A stretch of 64,000 nucleotides of DNA from Croceivirga lutea. GTDB lineage: Bacteria > Bacteroidota > Bacteroidia > Flavobacteriales > Flavobacteriaceae. The position numbers and the translations under genes are program-made. The stretch lies in NCBI RefSeq assembly GCF_014235875.1, contig NZ_JACJUK010000001.1:682001-746000 (forward strand), read 5' to 3'. Within the stretch, counting starts at the first letter, position 1. Every line of letters starts with the position of its first letter. This document shows, one piece after another, positions 49,037-57,861 of this stretch. The notes beneath the pieces are model-generated. The model was not told where the DNA came from, did not search any database, and saw only the letters and a program-made list of their open reading frames with translations.

Positions 49037-49996
49037 TTAGCTGTTTTTGTTTATAAATTCTGAAATGGAGTTTCCTATTCTTTCATGTATGTTAGAAACA
49101 TCCGCTTTTTGAAATTTTTCTCCCGTAATATTTTCATAAAGCTCTATGTAACGTTCAGAAACAGAAGTAATATAGTCATCTGACATTTCTGGTACCGATT
49201 GACCTTCTAACCCTTGAAAACCATTAGTTATGAGCCATTGACGTACAAATTCTTTTGAAAGTTGCTTTTGAGGTTCTTTGTTTTTTTGACGCTCTTCATA
49301 ACCTTCAGCATAGAAATAGCGTGAAGAATCTGGAGTATGTATTTCATCTATCAATACAATTTTACCCTCTTTTGTTTTACCAAATTCATATTTAGTATCC
49401 ACAAGAATTAAATTGCGCTCGGCTGCAATTTTTGTTCCCCTTTCGAACAAAGCACGAGTATATTTTTCTAAAATTAAGTAGTCTTCTTCAGAAACAATAC
49501 CTTTCTTTAGTATATCTTCTCTTGAGATATCTTCGTCATGGTCACCTTTCTCTGCTTTAGTAGCAGGTGTAATTATAGGTTCAGGAAACTTATCATTCTC
49601 AATCATACCCTCAGGCATGGGTACTCCACAAAGTAAGCGTTTACCAGCTTTATATTCTCTAGCTGCGTGCCCTGATAAATAACCTCTGATAACCATTTCT
49701 ACCTTAAATGGTTCACAGGCTTTACCAACCGCAACGTTAGGGTCAGGTGTTGCTGTTAACCAATTAGGTACAATATCAGCGGTAACCTGCATCATTTTCG
49801 TGGCAATTTGATTCAAAATTTGCCCTTTGTAAGGTATACCTTTTGGCATTACTACATCAAAGGCTGAGAGCCGGTCTGTAGCCACCATCACCAAAATATC
49901 GTTCTTTAATTGGTATACTTCTCTTACTTTTCCGCGATACACTGATTTCTGACCAGGGAAATGAAAATTGGTCTCCATTAACGTATTTGTCGCCAT
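49037..49996 (-). CDS. purC: SAICAR synthetase (phosphoribosylaminoimidazole-succinocarboxamide synthase)
   Basis: 319 residues, the longer bacteroidal/eukaryotic-length type (E. coli PurC has 237). Signature blocks: '[32 protein letters not shown]' (split after residue 40), '[25 protein letters not shown]', '[13 protein letters not shown]' and '[14 protein letters not shown]'. It joins aspartate to CAIR in purine synthesis. Sits one base after phoH on the same strand. Confidence 0.97.
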   Translation of the reverse strand: MATNTLMETNFHFPGQKSVYRGKVREVYQLKNDILVMVATDRLSAFDVVMPKGIPYKGQILNQIATKMMQVTADIVPNWLTATPDPNVAVGKACEPFKVEMVIRGYLSGHAAREYKAGKRLLCGVPMPEGMIENDKFPEPIITPATKAEKGDHDEDISREDILKKGIVSEEDYLILEKYTRALFERGTKIAAERNLILVDTKYEFGKTKEGKIVLIDEIHTPDSSRYFYAEGYEERQKNKEPQKQLSKEFVRQWLITNGFQGLEGQSVPEMSDDYITSVSERYIELYENITGEKFQKADVSNIHERIGNSISEFINKNS

Positions 49997-50956
49997 TTAA
50001 AATTGATTTTGGTGTTCTATATTTTTATAAGCATCAATTACCTTCTTTACCAATTTATGACGAATTACGTCTTTATCATCTAAATGAATAATGCTTATGC
50101 CTTTAATATTTTTAAGTACGAGTAACGCCTCTTTTAGTCCAGAAATTACTCTCCTTGGTAAATCAATTTGACCTGGGTCACCTGTTAATAAGAACTTTGC
50201 GTTTTTACCCATACGAGTTAAAAACATCTTCATTTGGGCGTGCGTGGTATTTTGCGCTTCATCTAGAATTACAAAAGCGTTATCTAAAGTTCGCCCACGC
50301 ATAAATGCCATAGGAGCTATTTGTATAGTACCATCCTCTATATATTTCTCTAGTTTTTCTGATGGTATCATATCTCTTAAAGCATCATATAATGGCTGCA
50401 TATAAGGGTCCAATTTCTCTTTTAAATCGCCCGGTAAAAAACCTAAATTTTCTCCAGCCTCAACAGCTGGTCTTGTTAAAATAATTTTTCTGACTTGTTT
50501 TTCTTTTAATGCTTTTACGGCTAAAGCAACTCCCGTATACGTTTTACCAGTACCTGCTGGCCCAATAGCAAAAACCATATCATTTTTCAATACCGCATCA
50601 ACTAACCTTCTTTGGTTTACAGTTTGCGCTTTTATTAAACGGCCACTTACTCCATGAACTAAGACTTCACTGCTAACAGCCGATGCCTTAACGTCTTCAG
50701 CACCATTCACTGTAAGTAAACGTTCTATGGCGTTTTCATCTAACTTGTTGTATTTGGCAAAATGCTCGGTAATCATATCAAAACGTTTGTCAAACTCTTC
50801 TAAACGTTCTTCATCGCCATAGACCTTTATTTTATTACCTCTTGCAACTATTTTAAGTTTTGGAAAATATTTTTTTATAAGCTCAATATTCTCGTTCTGA
50901 AGTCCAAAAAATTCACGTGGACTTATTTCTGTAAGTTCTATTATTAATTCGTTCAA
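49997..50956 (-). CDS. phoH: PhoH family ATPase
   Basis: 319 residues. N-terminal KH-like part, then the PhoH ATPase: Walker A 'AIGPAGTGKTYTGV', 'ILTRPAVEAGENLGFLPGD', Walker B 'FVILDEAQNTT' and 'KFLLTGDPGQIDLP'. PhoH proteins are RNA helicase/ATPase-like, associated with phosphate starvation and RNA metabolism. Usual operon partner of ybeY, which is not here; instead it is next to purC. Divergent from the SAM hydrolase gene (120 bp). Confidence 0.95.
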   Translation of the reverse strand: MNELIIELTEISPREFFGLQNENIELIKKYFPKLKIVARGNKIKVYGDEERLEEFDKRFDMITEHFAKYNKLDENAIERLLTVNGAEDVKASAVSSEVLVHGVSGRLIKAQTVNQRRLVDAVLKNDMVFAIGPAGTGKTYTGVALAVKALKEKQVRKIILTRPAVEAGENLGFLPGDLKEKLDPYMQPLYDALRDMIPSEKLEKYIEDGTIQIAPMAFMRGRTLDNAFVILDEAQNTTHAQMKMFLTRMGKNAKFLLTGDPGQIDLPRRVISGLKEALLVLKNIKGISIIHLDDKDVIRHKLVKKVIDAYKNIEHQNQF

Positions 50957-51076
50957 ATAAACTTGTGTTTTAGTTGTTTACATTTTGACATTTCAGTTGC
51001 TGCTTTTTAGCTACTTTTACAAACAAACTTAACCAAATTTCGGTACGAGAACTGAAAAAACTATCAACACTGTTTA

Positions 51077-51907
51077 ATGGCAATCATTACTTTAACAACT
51101 GACTTTGGCACCAAAGACCATTCAGTAGGCGCGGTTAAAGGGCGTATTTTAAGTGAAATGCCAGCGGTTACCATTGTTGATATTTCACATAACATATCGC
51201 CCTTTAATATTTTAGAAGCGGCATATATTCTAAAAAATGCCTACCACCAGTTTCCTGCGGGAACTATACATATCATAGGAGTAGATTCAGAACCTTCTCC
51301 TGAAAATAAATCGTTAATAGTAGCCTTAAATGGGCATTATTTTATTGGTGGAGATAATGGTATTATCTCCTTAATTGCAGAGAATAATTCACCAGATAAT
51401 ATAGCAGAATTTAATGTTCCTAACTTAGTTCGTAATTCATTTCCAGTATTAAACAATTTTTGTGTGGTAGCGTGCCATTTGGCCAGGGGCGGAAAATTAG
51501 AAGTTGTGGGTAAACCTATAACTAAGCTTAAAGATGTTAAAGATTTTGAACCTAGAATCACCAATAATGGCAATAGTATTAGTGGAAATATTATTTATAT
51601 AGATGCGTACGGTAACGTAGTTACTAACATTAGCAAAACACTATTTGAGGCCTATAGAAATGGTCGCGAATTTGAAATCATTGCTAGGCGAGAAAAATTG
51701 AAAAAGATTTATAATAGCTATAATGAATTTATAGATTTTGATTTATCAACCAACCAAAGAAAAGGGGACGGTGATTTTATTGCCCTTTTTAATACTACTG
51801 GAATGATTGAATTGGCTATTTACAAAAGTAATCTACAAGGAGCCGGTAGTGCAGCTACATTAATTGGCCTTAAATACCAAGATCTTATTACTATAAACTT
51901 TTTATAA
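51077..51907 (+). CDS. SAM hydroxide adenosyltransferase (DUF62 family)
   Basis: 276 residues. Start 'MAIITLTTDFGTKDHSVGAVKG', 'DISHNISPFNILEAAYIL', 'HIIGVDSEPSPENKSLIV', 'FIGGDNGIISLIAEN' and 'GNIIYIDAYGNVVTNI': the diagnostic motifs of the fluorinase-related SAM hydroxide adenosyltransferases, which hydrolyse SAM to adenosine and methionine. The Asp in 'TDFG' and the Asn in 'GNVVTNI' are substrate ligands in the family. First gene of a unit with the ABM gene (1 bp overlap) and gldFG. Confidence 0.93.
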   Translation: MAIITLTTDFGTKDHSVGAVKGRILSEMPAVTIVDISHNISPFNILEAAYILKNAYHQFPAGTIHIIGVDSEPSPENKSLIVALNGHYFIGGDNGIISLIAENNSPDNIAEFNVPNLVRNSFPVLNNFCVVACHLARGGKLEVVGKPITKLKDVKDFEPRITNNGNSISGNIIYIDAYGNVVTNISKTLFEAYRNGREFEIIARREKLKKIYNSYNEFIDFDLSTNQRKGDGDFIALFNTTGMIELAIYKSNLQGAGSAATLIGLKYQDLITINFL

Positions 51908-52203
51908 TGCTTGTTAGAATTGTAAAACTGACCTTTAAACCTGAAAATATTTCTAGCTTTGAAACCATTTTTGAAGAAAGTAAAGCGCAAATTCGAAATT
52001 TTAAAGGTTGTAATCGTTTAGAGCTTTTTCAAGACACTCATAACAATGCTATTTTTTTTACCTACAGTTATTGGGATAATGAGGAAGCACTAAATAGTTA
52101 TAGAAACTCTGACTTTTTTCAAAAAACATGGGCAAAAACCAAAGCTTTGTTTGCAGATAAACCAAATGCTTGGAGTGTTCAAAAAAGATTCATTTTAGAT
52201 TGA
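51907..52203 (+). CDS. Antibiotic biosynthesis monooxygenase (ABM)-fold protein
   Basis: 98 residues, dimeric ferredoxin-like ABM fold: 'MLVRIVKLTFKPENISSFETIFEES', 'GCNRLELFQDTHNNAIFFTYSYWDNEEALNSYRNSDFFQKTW' (split here after residue 62). Close relatives are small quinone-monooxygenase or haem-degrading-like proteins, but no specific residues for either can be fixed. Stop is 3 bp before gldFG, so one operon. Confidence 0.88.
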   Translation: MLVRIVKLTFKPENISSFETIFEESKAQIRNFKGCNRLELFQDTHNNAIFFTYSYWDNEEALNSYRNSDFFQKTWAKTKALFADKPNAWSVQKRFILD

Positions 52204-52206
52204 TTT

Positions 52207-54588
52207 ATGTTAGCAATTTTTAGAAAAGAAATTCAGTCTTTTTTTTCATCACCATTAGGATACGTAATAATTGGTTTATTTCTATTACTATCAAGCCTTT
52301 TTTTATGGGTATTTAAGGGGGCTTTTAATCTTTTTGATTATGGTTTTGCTGACCTAACACCATTCTTTTTATTGGCACCTTGGGTGTTTTTATTTTTAAT
52401 TCCGGCATTGAGTATGAAGAGTTTTTCTGAAGAGAAAAGTCTTGGTACACTTGAGTTATTAAAAATAAAACCCATCTCCACATTACAATTGGTGATGGGC
52501 AAGTTTTGGGGAATTTTAGTTTTATGCATTTTTGCCATACTGCCAACATTAATTTATGTGGTGGCTATCTCTAATCTTGGTACTACCAAAGGAAATTTTG
52601 ATTCTGGTGTTGTTCTTGGTTCTTACTTTGGATTGGTATTTTTAATGGCGTTATATACCGCTATCGGAGTCTTTTCTTCTTCCATAACAAGAAATCAAAT
52701 TTTAGCTTTCCTTTTAGCTGTTTTATTAAGTTTTTGCTTTTTTTATGGATTTGATGCTGTAAGTTCTTTAGTTTCTAATGGTTCAACACAAAGGGGAATA
52801 AAAGAGTTTGGAGCACTCTACCATTTTGAAAGTATTGCAAAAGGTGTTTTTAAAATACAAGACAGTATTTATTTTGTTGGACTGACCTTAACATTTTTAT
52901 TGCTTACCAAATTAGTAATAGATGGTAAACTGCATAAAAAAGCGTTTTTACCCATTTTACTAACCTTATTTTTGACTGTAACAGGCGCTAAATTTTTAGA
53001 TTATCGTATTGATTTTACAGAAGATAAAAGATTCACGTTGTCAGAACAGTCTAAAAATTCAGCTAAAAATTTAGAAACTCCTGTAATTGTTGATATTTTA
53101 TTAGATGGGAAACTTCCACCAGAATTTGCTCGTTTACAAGATGAAACGCTTCAGTTATTAGAACAGTTTAAGGCTGAAAATAATAAAATCTCTTTCAATC
53201 TAATAAACCCATTAGAAGGTGAAAACCAGCAACAGATAGTTACCGAATTACAAAATATTGGTTTAACACCAGCAAATATTACTACCCAAGAGAACGGTAA
53301 AGTTTCTCAAGAATTGGTATTCCCATGGGCAATGGTTAATACAGGGAGTAGAACCGTAAAAGTTCCTTTACTCAAAAATAAACTTGGTGCTACCACAGCA
53401 GATAGAGTAAATAATTCTGTACAGCAATTGGAATATGTTTTTGCAGACGCCTTCTCTAAATTAGCTATCACTACCAAAAAACAAGTTGCCGTTATAAAAG
53501 GTAATAATGAATTAGAAGATATTTATTTAGCAGACTTTCTTACGAGTATTAAAGACTACTATAATATTGGAGCTTTTACACTTGATTCAGTCGCTACAAA
53601 TCCGCAACAAACCCTTGAACAATTAGGTAACTATGATTTAGCATTAATTGCTAAACCCAATAACGCATTTACAGATAAAGAAAAATATGTTTTAGACCAA
53701 TTCATAATAAATGGTGGTAAATCTATTTGGTTAATAGACCAAGTTGCCATGGAGTTGGATAGTTTGTTCAACGAAACAGGTTCCAACATTGCTACGCGTA
53801 TAAACTTAAATTTAAACGACTTTTTCTTTAAGTACGGTGTTCGAATTAATCCTGTTTTAGTAAATGATTTATACAATACGCCAATAGTTTTGGCATCTGG
53901 TGAGGACCAAAGCGCTACGTATAATCCGTTACCTTGGCCCTATCATCCTATGGTGTTTTCAAAAAACAATCATCCCATAAATACAAATATTGAAGCTGTC
54001 CAATTTCAATTTGCCAATATTATAGACACGCTAAGTAACACCAATAAAAAAACTGTGCTTTTAGAATCTTCACCGCTTTCGATGGCAGAAGGTATACCTA
54101 CTGAGATTTCATTAGAAACCATTTCTAATCCCAACCCTAAAGAAACCTATGTAGGAAAAGGAAATTTACCTTTAGCTGTTCTAATTGAAGGTGCCTTTTC
54201 TTCAGCCTTTAAGAATCGAATTAAACCTTTTCAATACAGTGAAGCAAAAGAAGAAGGCGGGCTAAATAAAATGATTCTGATTGCTGATGGTGATGTTATA
54301 AAAAATCAAATTAGAAATGGTCAACCCCTTGAACTTGGCTACGATAAATGGACCAATAGCTTTTATGGTAACAAAGAATTTTTGATGAACAGCCTAAACT
54401 ATCTGCTAGATGATGATCAACTTATAAACATTAGGTCGAAGAATGTTGAAATACCAATGCTAGACCCTCAAAAAATAAGTGAACAAAAAACCAAATGGCA
54501 GCTAATAACCGTCTTATTACCAATAGTTTTAAGTTTAGTTTTAGGCCTAACTTTTAATACCATTCGTAAACGCAAATATGCAAAGTAG
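52207..54588 (+). CDS. gldFG: Fused GldF-GldG gliding motility ABC transporter protein
   Basis: 793 residues. Residues 1-240 are GldF: an ABC-2 permease with about six helices ('MLAIFRKEIQSFFSSPLGYVIIGLFLLL' split after residue 18, 'SMKSFSEEKSLGTLELLKIKPIS'). Then, without a stop, the GldG part: a membrane helix at 245-262 ('PILLTLFLTVTGAKFLDYRID'), 'TEDKRFTLSEQSKN', a large periplasmic ABC_transp_aux domain and a final helix ('WQLITVLLPIVLSLVLGLTF'). In Flavobacterium johnsoniae, GldF (about 241) and GldG (about 561) are separate; here the sum is nearly the same in one frame. The ATPase GldA is not in the window. Confidence 0.9.
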   Translation: MLAIFRKEIQSFFSSPLGYVIIGLFLLLSSLFLWVFKGAFNLFDYGFADLTPFFLLAPWVFLFLIPALSMKSFSEEKSLGTLELLKIKPISTLQLVMGKFWGILVLCIFAILPTLIYVVAISNLGTTKGNFDSGVVLGSYFGLVFLMALYTAIGVFSSSITRNQILAFLLAVLLSFCFFYGFDAVSSLVSNGSTQRGIKEFGALYHFESIAKGVFKIQDSIYFVGLTLTFLLLTKLVIDGKLHKKAFLPILLTLFLTVTGAKFLDYRIDFTEDKRFTLSEQSKNSAKNLETPVIVDILLDGKLPPEFARLQDETLQLLEQFKAENNKISFNLINPLEGENQQQIVTELQNIGLTPANITTQENGKVSQELVFPWAMVNTGSRTVKVPLLKNKLGATTADRVNNSVQQLEYVFADAFSKLAITTKKQVAVIKGNNELEDIYLADFLTSIKDYYNIGAFTLDSVATNPQQTLEQLGNYDLALIAKPNNAFTDKEKYVLDQFIINGGKSIWLIDQVAMELDSLFNETGSNIATRINLNLNDFFFKYGVRINPVLVNDLYNTPIVLASGEDQSATYNPLPWPYHPMVFSKNNHPINTNIEAVQFQFANIIDTLSNTNKKTVLLESSPLSMAEGIPTEISLETISNPNPKETYVGKGNLPLAVLIEGAFSSAFKNRIKPFQYSEAKEEGGLNKMILIADGDVIKNQIRNGQPLELGYDKWTNSFYGNKEFLMNSLNYLLDDDQLINIRSKNVEIPMLDPQKISEQKTKWQLITVLLPIVLSLVLGLTFNTIRKRKYAK

Positions 54589-54626
54589 TGTTAATAAATA
54601 AGTTTTCTAAGCAAGCGCATTTAAAA

Positions 54627-54634
54627 TATCTTTG
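54627..54634 (+). promoter_or_regulatory. -7 element before dnaN
   Basis: TATCTTTG (TAnnTTTG) lies 75 bp upstream of the dnaN ATG. A matching TTG at -33 is not clear. The leader would be about 65 nt. Confidence 0.5.
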
Positions 54635-54708
54635 TGTTTAACTGTTTTGCCTTGGCGTAGTTTACACTTATCTTTATAAAGCAAAATAGTAAGCTAAAAT
54701 TTAGTTGA

Positions 54709-55827
54709 ATGAGATTTATCGTATCAAGCACGTATTTGTTGAAAAACCTTCAGGTATTAGGAGGGGTTATAAATAGCAGCAATACGCTGCCTATCTTAGA
54801 TAATTTCCTTTTTGATTTACAAAAGACCAAATTAACGGTATCTGCTTCAGACTTAGAAAGTACTATGAGTTCTGAATTGGAAGTAGAATCAGATGCTGAG
54901 GGACTAATCGCAGTTCCTGCAAAATTATTATTAGATACTTTAAAAACATTTCCTGAACAACCTTTAACATTTACGGTTGAAGATAATAACACTATTGAAA
55001 TAAGCTCTAACCATGGTAAATATGCCTTAGCCTATGCGGATGGTAATGAGTTTCCGAAAGCAGTTGAATTAGCCAATCCTAGTTCTACGGTTATCTTGGG
55101 TGATGTTTTAGCAACTGCAATTTCTAAAACAATTTTTGCTGCTGGTAATGATGATTTAAGGCCCGTAATGAGCGGAGTATTCTTTCAATTTTCACCAGAA
55201 AAACTAACGTTTGTTTCAACAGACGCACATAAGCTTGTAAAATACGAGCGTGAAGATTTAAAAGCTTCTGAAGTAGCAGAATTTATAATGCCTAAGAAAC
55301 CTTTAAACTTGTTAAAGGGAATTTTGGCTGGATCAGAATCAGACGTTACCATAGAATACAATGAAAGTAATGCCAAATTTACGTTTGATAATACAGAATT
55401 AATTTGCCGTTTAATTGATGGTAAATATCCTAATTACGAAGCTGTAATTCCGAAAGAAAATCCAAATAAGCTAACAATTGCAAGAAATCAATTTTTAAGC
55501 TCTGTACGTAGAGTTTCAATTTTTTCAAATAAAACAACCCATCAAATACGTTTAAAAATAGCTGGTGCAGAATTGAACATTTCTGCCGAAGACGTTGATT
55601 ACAGCAACAAAGCTGAGGAAAGACTTACTTGTGATTATCAAGGTGATGATATGCAAATTGGCTTTAACTCTCGTTTTTTACTAGAAATGTTAGGTAACCT
55701 TTCTTCTGATGATGTTTCTTTAGAAATGAGTTTACCAAATAGAGCTGGAATTTTAACACCAACAGATGGGTTAGATGAAGGTGAAAAAGTTACGATGTTA
55801 GTAATGCCTGTAATGCTTAACAACTAA
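54709..55827 (+). CDS. dnaN: DNA polymerase III beta subunit (sliding clamp)
   Basis: 372 residues, the usual clamp length. Three clamp domains: 'MRFIVSSTYLLKNLQVLGGVI', 'FAAGNDDLRPVMSGVFFQF' at the second, 'FVSTDAHKLVKYE' and 'DGKYPNYEAVIPKENPNKLTI', with the C-terminal 'VTMLVMPVMLNN' that forms the protein-binding pocket ('MPM'-type end). It holds polymerase III on DNA. Ends at a bidirectional terminator shared with the convergent DUF4870 gene. Confidence 0.97.
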   Translation: MRFIVSSTYLLKNLQVLGGVINSSNTLPILDNFLFDLQKTKLTVSASDLESTMSSELEVESDAEGLIAVPAKLLLDTLKTFPEQPLTFTVEDNNTIEISSNHGKYALAYADGNEFPKAVELANPSSTVILGDVLATAISKTIFAAGNDDLRPVMSGVFFQFSPEKLTFVSTDAHKLVKYEREDLKASEVAEFIMPKKPLNLLKGILAGSESDVTIEYNESNAKFTFDNTELICRLIDGKYPNYEAVIPKENPNKLTIARNQFLSSVRRVSIFSNKTTHQIRLKIAGAELNISAEDVDYSNKAEERLTCDYQGDDMQIGFNSRFLLEMLGNLSSDDVSLEMSLPNRAGILTPTDGLDEGEKVTMLVMPVMLNN

Positions 55828-55850
55828 AATATCAGTATTGAATTAAAAAA

Positions 55851-55877
55851 GCCAGTTCTTTTGAACTGGCTTTTTTT
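55851..55877. terminator. Bidirectional terminator between dnaN and the DUF4870 gene
   Basis: GCCAGTTC-TTTT-GAACTGGC is a perfect 8 bp stem with six As before and seven Ts after it, so it works on both strands. The last Ts belong to the stop codon of the DUF4870 gene. Confidence 0.9.
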
Positions 55878-56235
55878 ATATAAATCGTATAGTTAAAAAA
55901 TAACTTGGTGACTCACCGTTAGCCGCTTTAACAGCATTTACGATTGGCATAATAAAACCCAAAATACCAACACCTATCAGCGTTAGTATTCCTAAGCCTA
56001 ATAAAAGAATTGCCGGAATACTCAAAATAATATAAAGTAACATGCTCAATTGAAAATTTACGATTGCTTTACCATGTTCGTTCATACCTTCTACTGAATT
56101 TCTAGAGGTTAACCAAATAACAAATGGCACCCAAAATCCTCCAAAGCCGGTAACATAGTATAATAATTGTGTTAAATGGGTAATCGCCAGTAAAGAACTA
56201 TCCTTACGTAAAACTTTTTGATTTACTAATTCCAT
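55876..56235 (-). CDS. DUF4870 domain membrane protein
   Basis: 119 residues from the ATG at 56235 ('MELVNQKVLRKDSSLLAITHL'); a frame open to 56274 would start inside the mnmE promoter region and is rejected. Four membrane segments in the DUF4870/Tic20-like order: 'LLYYVTGFGGFWVPFVIWL', 'AIVNFQLSMLLYIILSI', 'ILLLGLGILTLIGVGIL' and 'NGESPSYFLTIRFI' at the end. Function unknown; the 'HGKAIVNFQ' motif is the family hallmark. Confidence 0.88.
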   Translation of the reverse strand: MELVNQKVLRKDSSLLAITHLTQLLYYVTGFGGFWVPFVIWLTSRNSVEGMNEHGKAIVNFQLSMLLYIILSIPAILLLGLGILTLIGVGILGFIMPIVNAVKAANGESPSYFLTIRFI

Positions 56236-56285
56236 GATTTTATTTTTTTGAATGATGTACCTAATACGTCGCAACTTTATGCAAA

Positions 56286-56315
56286 TTGTTACAGCTTCGG
56301 TAATTTGTATTTTTG
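56286..56315 (+). promoter_or_regulatory. Promoter of mnmE, very close to the start codon
   Basis: TTG (56286-56288), 19 bp, TATTTTTG (56308-56315). The start site would fall about at the ATG (56320-56325), so the mRNA would be leaderless or nearly so. Confidence 0.6.
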
Positions 56316-56319
56316 CAGC

Positions 56320-57678
56320 ATGATGAATGACGAAACCATTATTGCATTAGCTACACCTTCAGGAACCGGCGCAATTGCAGTTATTAGAATATCTGGAGAG
56401 AACGCTATTTCTTTGGTAAGTAAACAATTTAAGTCCATTTCTGGAAAGAATTTAGAGCAACAAAAATCGCACACCATACATTTAGGTCATATAGTAGATG
56501 ACAATACAATAATTGACAAAGTTTTAGTGTCAATATTCAAAAATCCAAACTCATACACGGGTGAAAATGTTGTGGAAATTTCTTGCCACGGTTCGCAGTA
56601 TATTCAACAGCGTATTCTTCAATTATTTTTAAAAAACGGGTGTAGAATGGCAACATCTGGGGAGTTTACTTTGAGAGCTTTTTTAAACGGAAAAATGGAT
56701 TTAAGTCAGGCCGAAGCAGTTGCTGATTTGATAGCTAGTGAAAACGAGGCCGCTCATAAAATTGCTATTCAACAAATGCGTGGTGGATTTAGTAATCAGA
56801 TAAATTCATTGCGTGAAGAATTACTCAATTTTGCATCGCTTATAGAGTTAGAATTAGATTTCTCTCAAGAAGATGTTGAATTTGCAGATAGAAAACAATT
56901 TTATGAATTACTCAACAGAATTACAGAAGTTTTAAAAAATTTAATTGATTCTTTTGCCTTTGGTAATGTAATTAAAAATGGTATACCTGTAGCTATAGTT
57001 GGTGAACCCAATGTTGGTAAATCTACGTTACTAAATATTTTGCTTAATGAAGAAAGAGCTATTGTTAGTGATATTCCAGGAACAACAAGAGATACCGTTG
57101 AAGACCAAATTGTAATTAATGGTATTGCCTTTAGATTTATCGATACCGCAGGTATTAGAGAAACTGAAGATACAATTGAAAAAATAGGCATAGAGCGTAC
57201 CTTCAAGAAAATTGAAGAAGCATCATTAATTATATATATGTTTGATGCAGAAAATATCGAGAATATACCTTTTAAAGAATTAGAGGAGAAATTCTCTAAA
57301 AAGGAGTTGTTATTTGTCTTAAATAAGATAGATAAAGAGTCCTCAAAAATTGTTGCAGAACATAACAATATCTTACAGATTTCCGCAAAAACAGGTCATG
57401 GTATAGAAGAATTAAAAAAAGCGTTGTTAAATAAATCTGTTGCTACCAATATTAATGATGGCAATACTATTGTGACTAATAGTAGGCATTTTGGAGCCTT
57501 GCAATCTGCTTTAGAAGAAATTGAAAAGGTTAAAGAAGGTTTAGATGAAGATTTAAGTAGTGATTTACTTGCTATTGATATAAGGCAAGCGCTTTATCAC
57601 CTAGGTGAAATCACCGGAAATGTCACAACTGATGACCTTTTAGGTAATATATTTTCAAACTTTTGTATTGGGAAATAA
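56320..57678 (+). CDS. mnmE: tRNA modification GTPase MnmE (TrmE)
   Basis: 452 residues from the first of two ATGs at 56320/56323; the frame is open further up to 56248, but that part has no family match. N-terminal folate-binding domain ('ETIIALATPSGTGAIAVIRISG', split after residue 12), helical domain with 'GEFTLRAFLNGKMDLSQAEAV', G domain: 'GEPNVGKSTLLN', 'IPGTTRDT', 'DTAGIR', 'NKID', and the C-terminal 'LLGNIFSNFCIGK' with the catalytic Cys. With MnmG it modifies the wobble uridine of tRNAs. The 3' end is the target of a neighbouring integrase gene. Confidence 0.97.
   Translation: MMNDETIIALATPSGTGAIAVIRISGENAISLVSKQFKSISGKNLEQQKSHTIHLGHIVDDNTIIDKVLVSIFKNPNSYTGENVVEISCHGSQYIQQRILQLFLKNGCRMATSGEFTLRAFLNGKMDLSQAEAVADLIASENEAAHKIAIQQMRGGFSNQINSLREELLNFASLIELELDFSQEDVEFADRKQFYELLNRITEVLKNLIDSFAFGNVIKNGIPVAIVGEPNVGKSTLLNILLNEERAIVSDIPGTTRDTVEDQIVINGIAFRFIDTAGIRETEDTIEKIGIERTFKKIEEASLIIYMFDAENIENIPFKELEEKFSKKELLFVLNKIDKESSKIVAEHNNILQISAKTGHGIEELKKALLNKSVATNINDGNTIVTNSRHFGALQSALEEIEKVKEGLDEDLSSDLLAIDIRQALYHLGEITGNVTTDDLLGNIFSNFCIGK
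57661..57678 (+). other. Candidate integration site (attL) in the 3' end of mnmE
   Basis: TTTTGTATTGGGAAATAA, the last 18 bp of mnmE, encodes the invariant end FCIGK. In enterobacteria the same 18 bp (TTCTGTATTGG…AAGTAA) is the attachment site of SGI1-type genomic islands. A recombinase gene starts 183 bp further on, so this is the likely left junction. The other end lies outside the window. Confidence 0.5.
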
Positions 57679-57797
57679 ATAAGTTAATTTTTTAATTTCA
57701 TTTGAATTCATTTATTTTCATTTAATTGATTATCAATAAGTTGTTGAAAACTATTTCTTTTCTTGGTTTCTTTTGATAACCTATTTTCATACATTTA

Positions 57798-57860
57798 TTT
57801 CACCTAATTTTCACCTCGACACTATTTTTTACCCTCGAGGTGAAAAAAATTTCACCTCGA
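57798..57860. repeat. Repeat cluster TTTCACCTCGA before the integrase gene
   Basis: Three copies of an 11 bp unit: 57808-57818 (+), 57835-57845 (-), 57850-57860 (+), and a partial copy at 57798-57807. The last two form a hairpin with a 4 bp AAAA loop that ends one base before the integrase ATG at 57862. Possible arm-type binding sites of the recombinase, an autoregulatory operator, or an RNA hairpin blocking translation. Confidence 0.7.
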
Positions 57861-57861
57861 A

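Noticed and set aside
56248-56319. Longer N-terminus for MnmE
   Set aside because: The extra 24 residues have no match to MnmE and contain the promoter elements.
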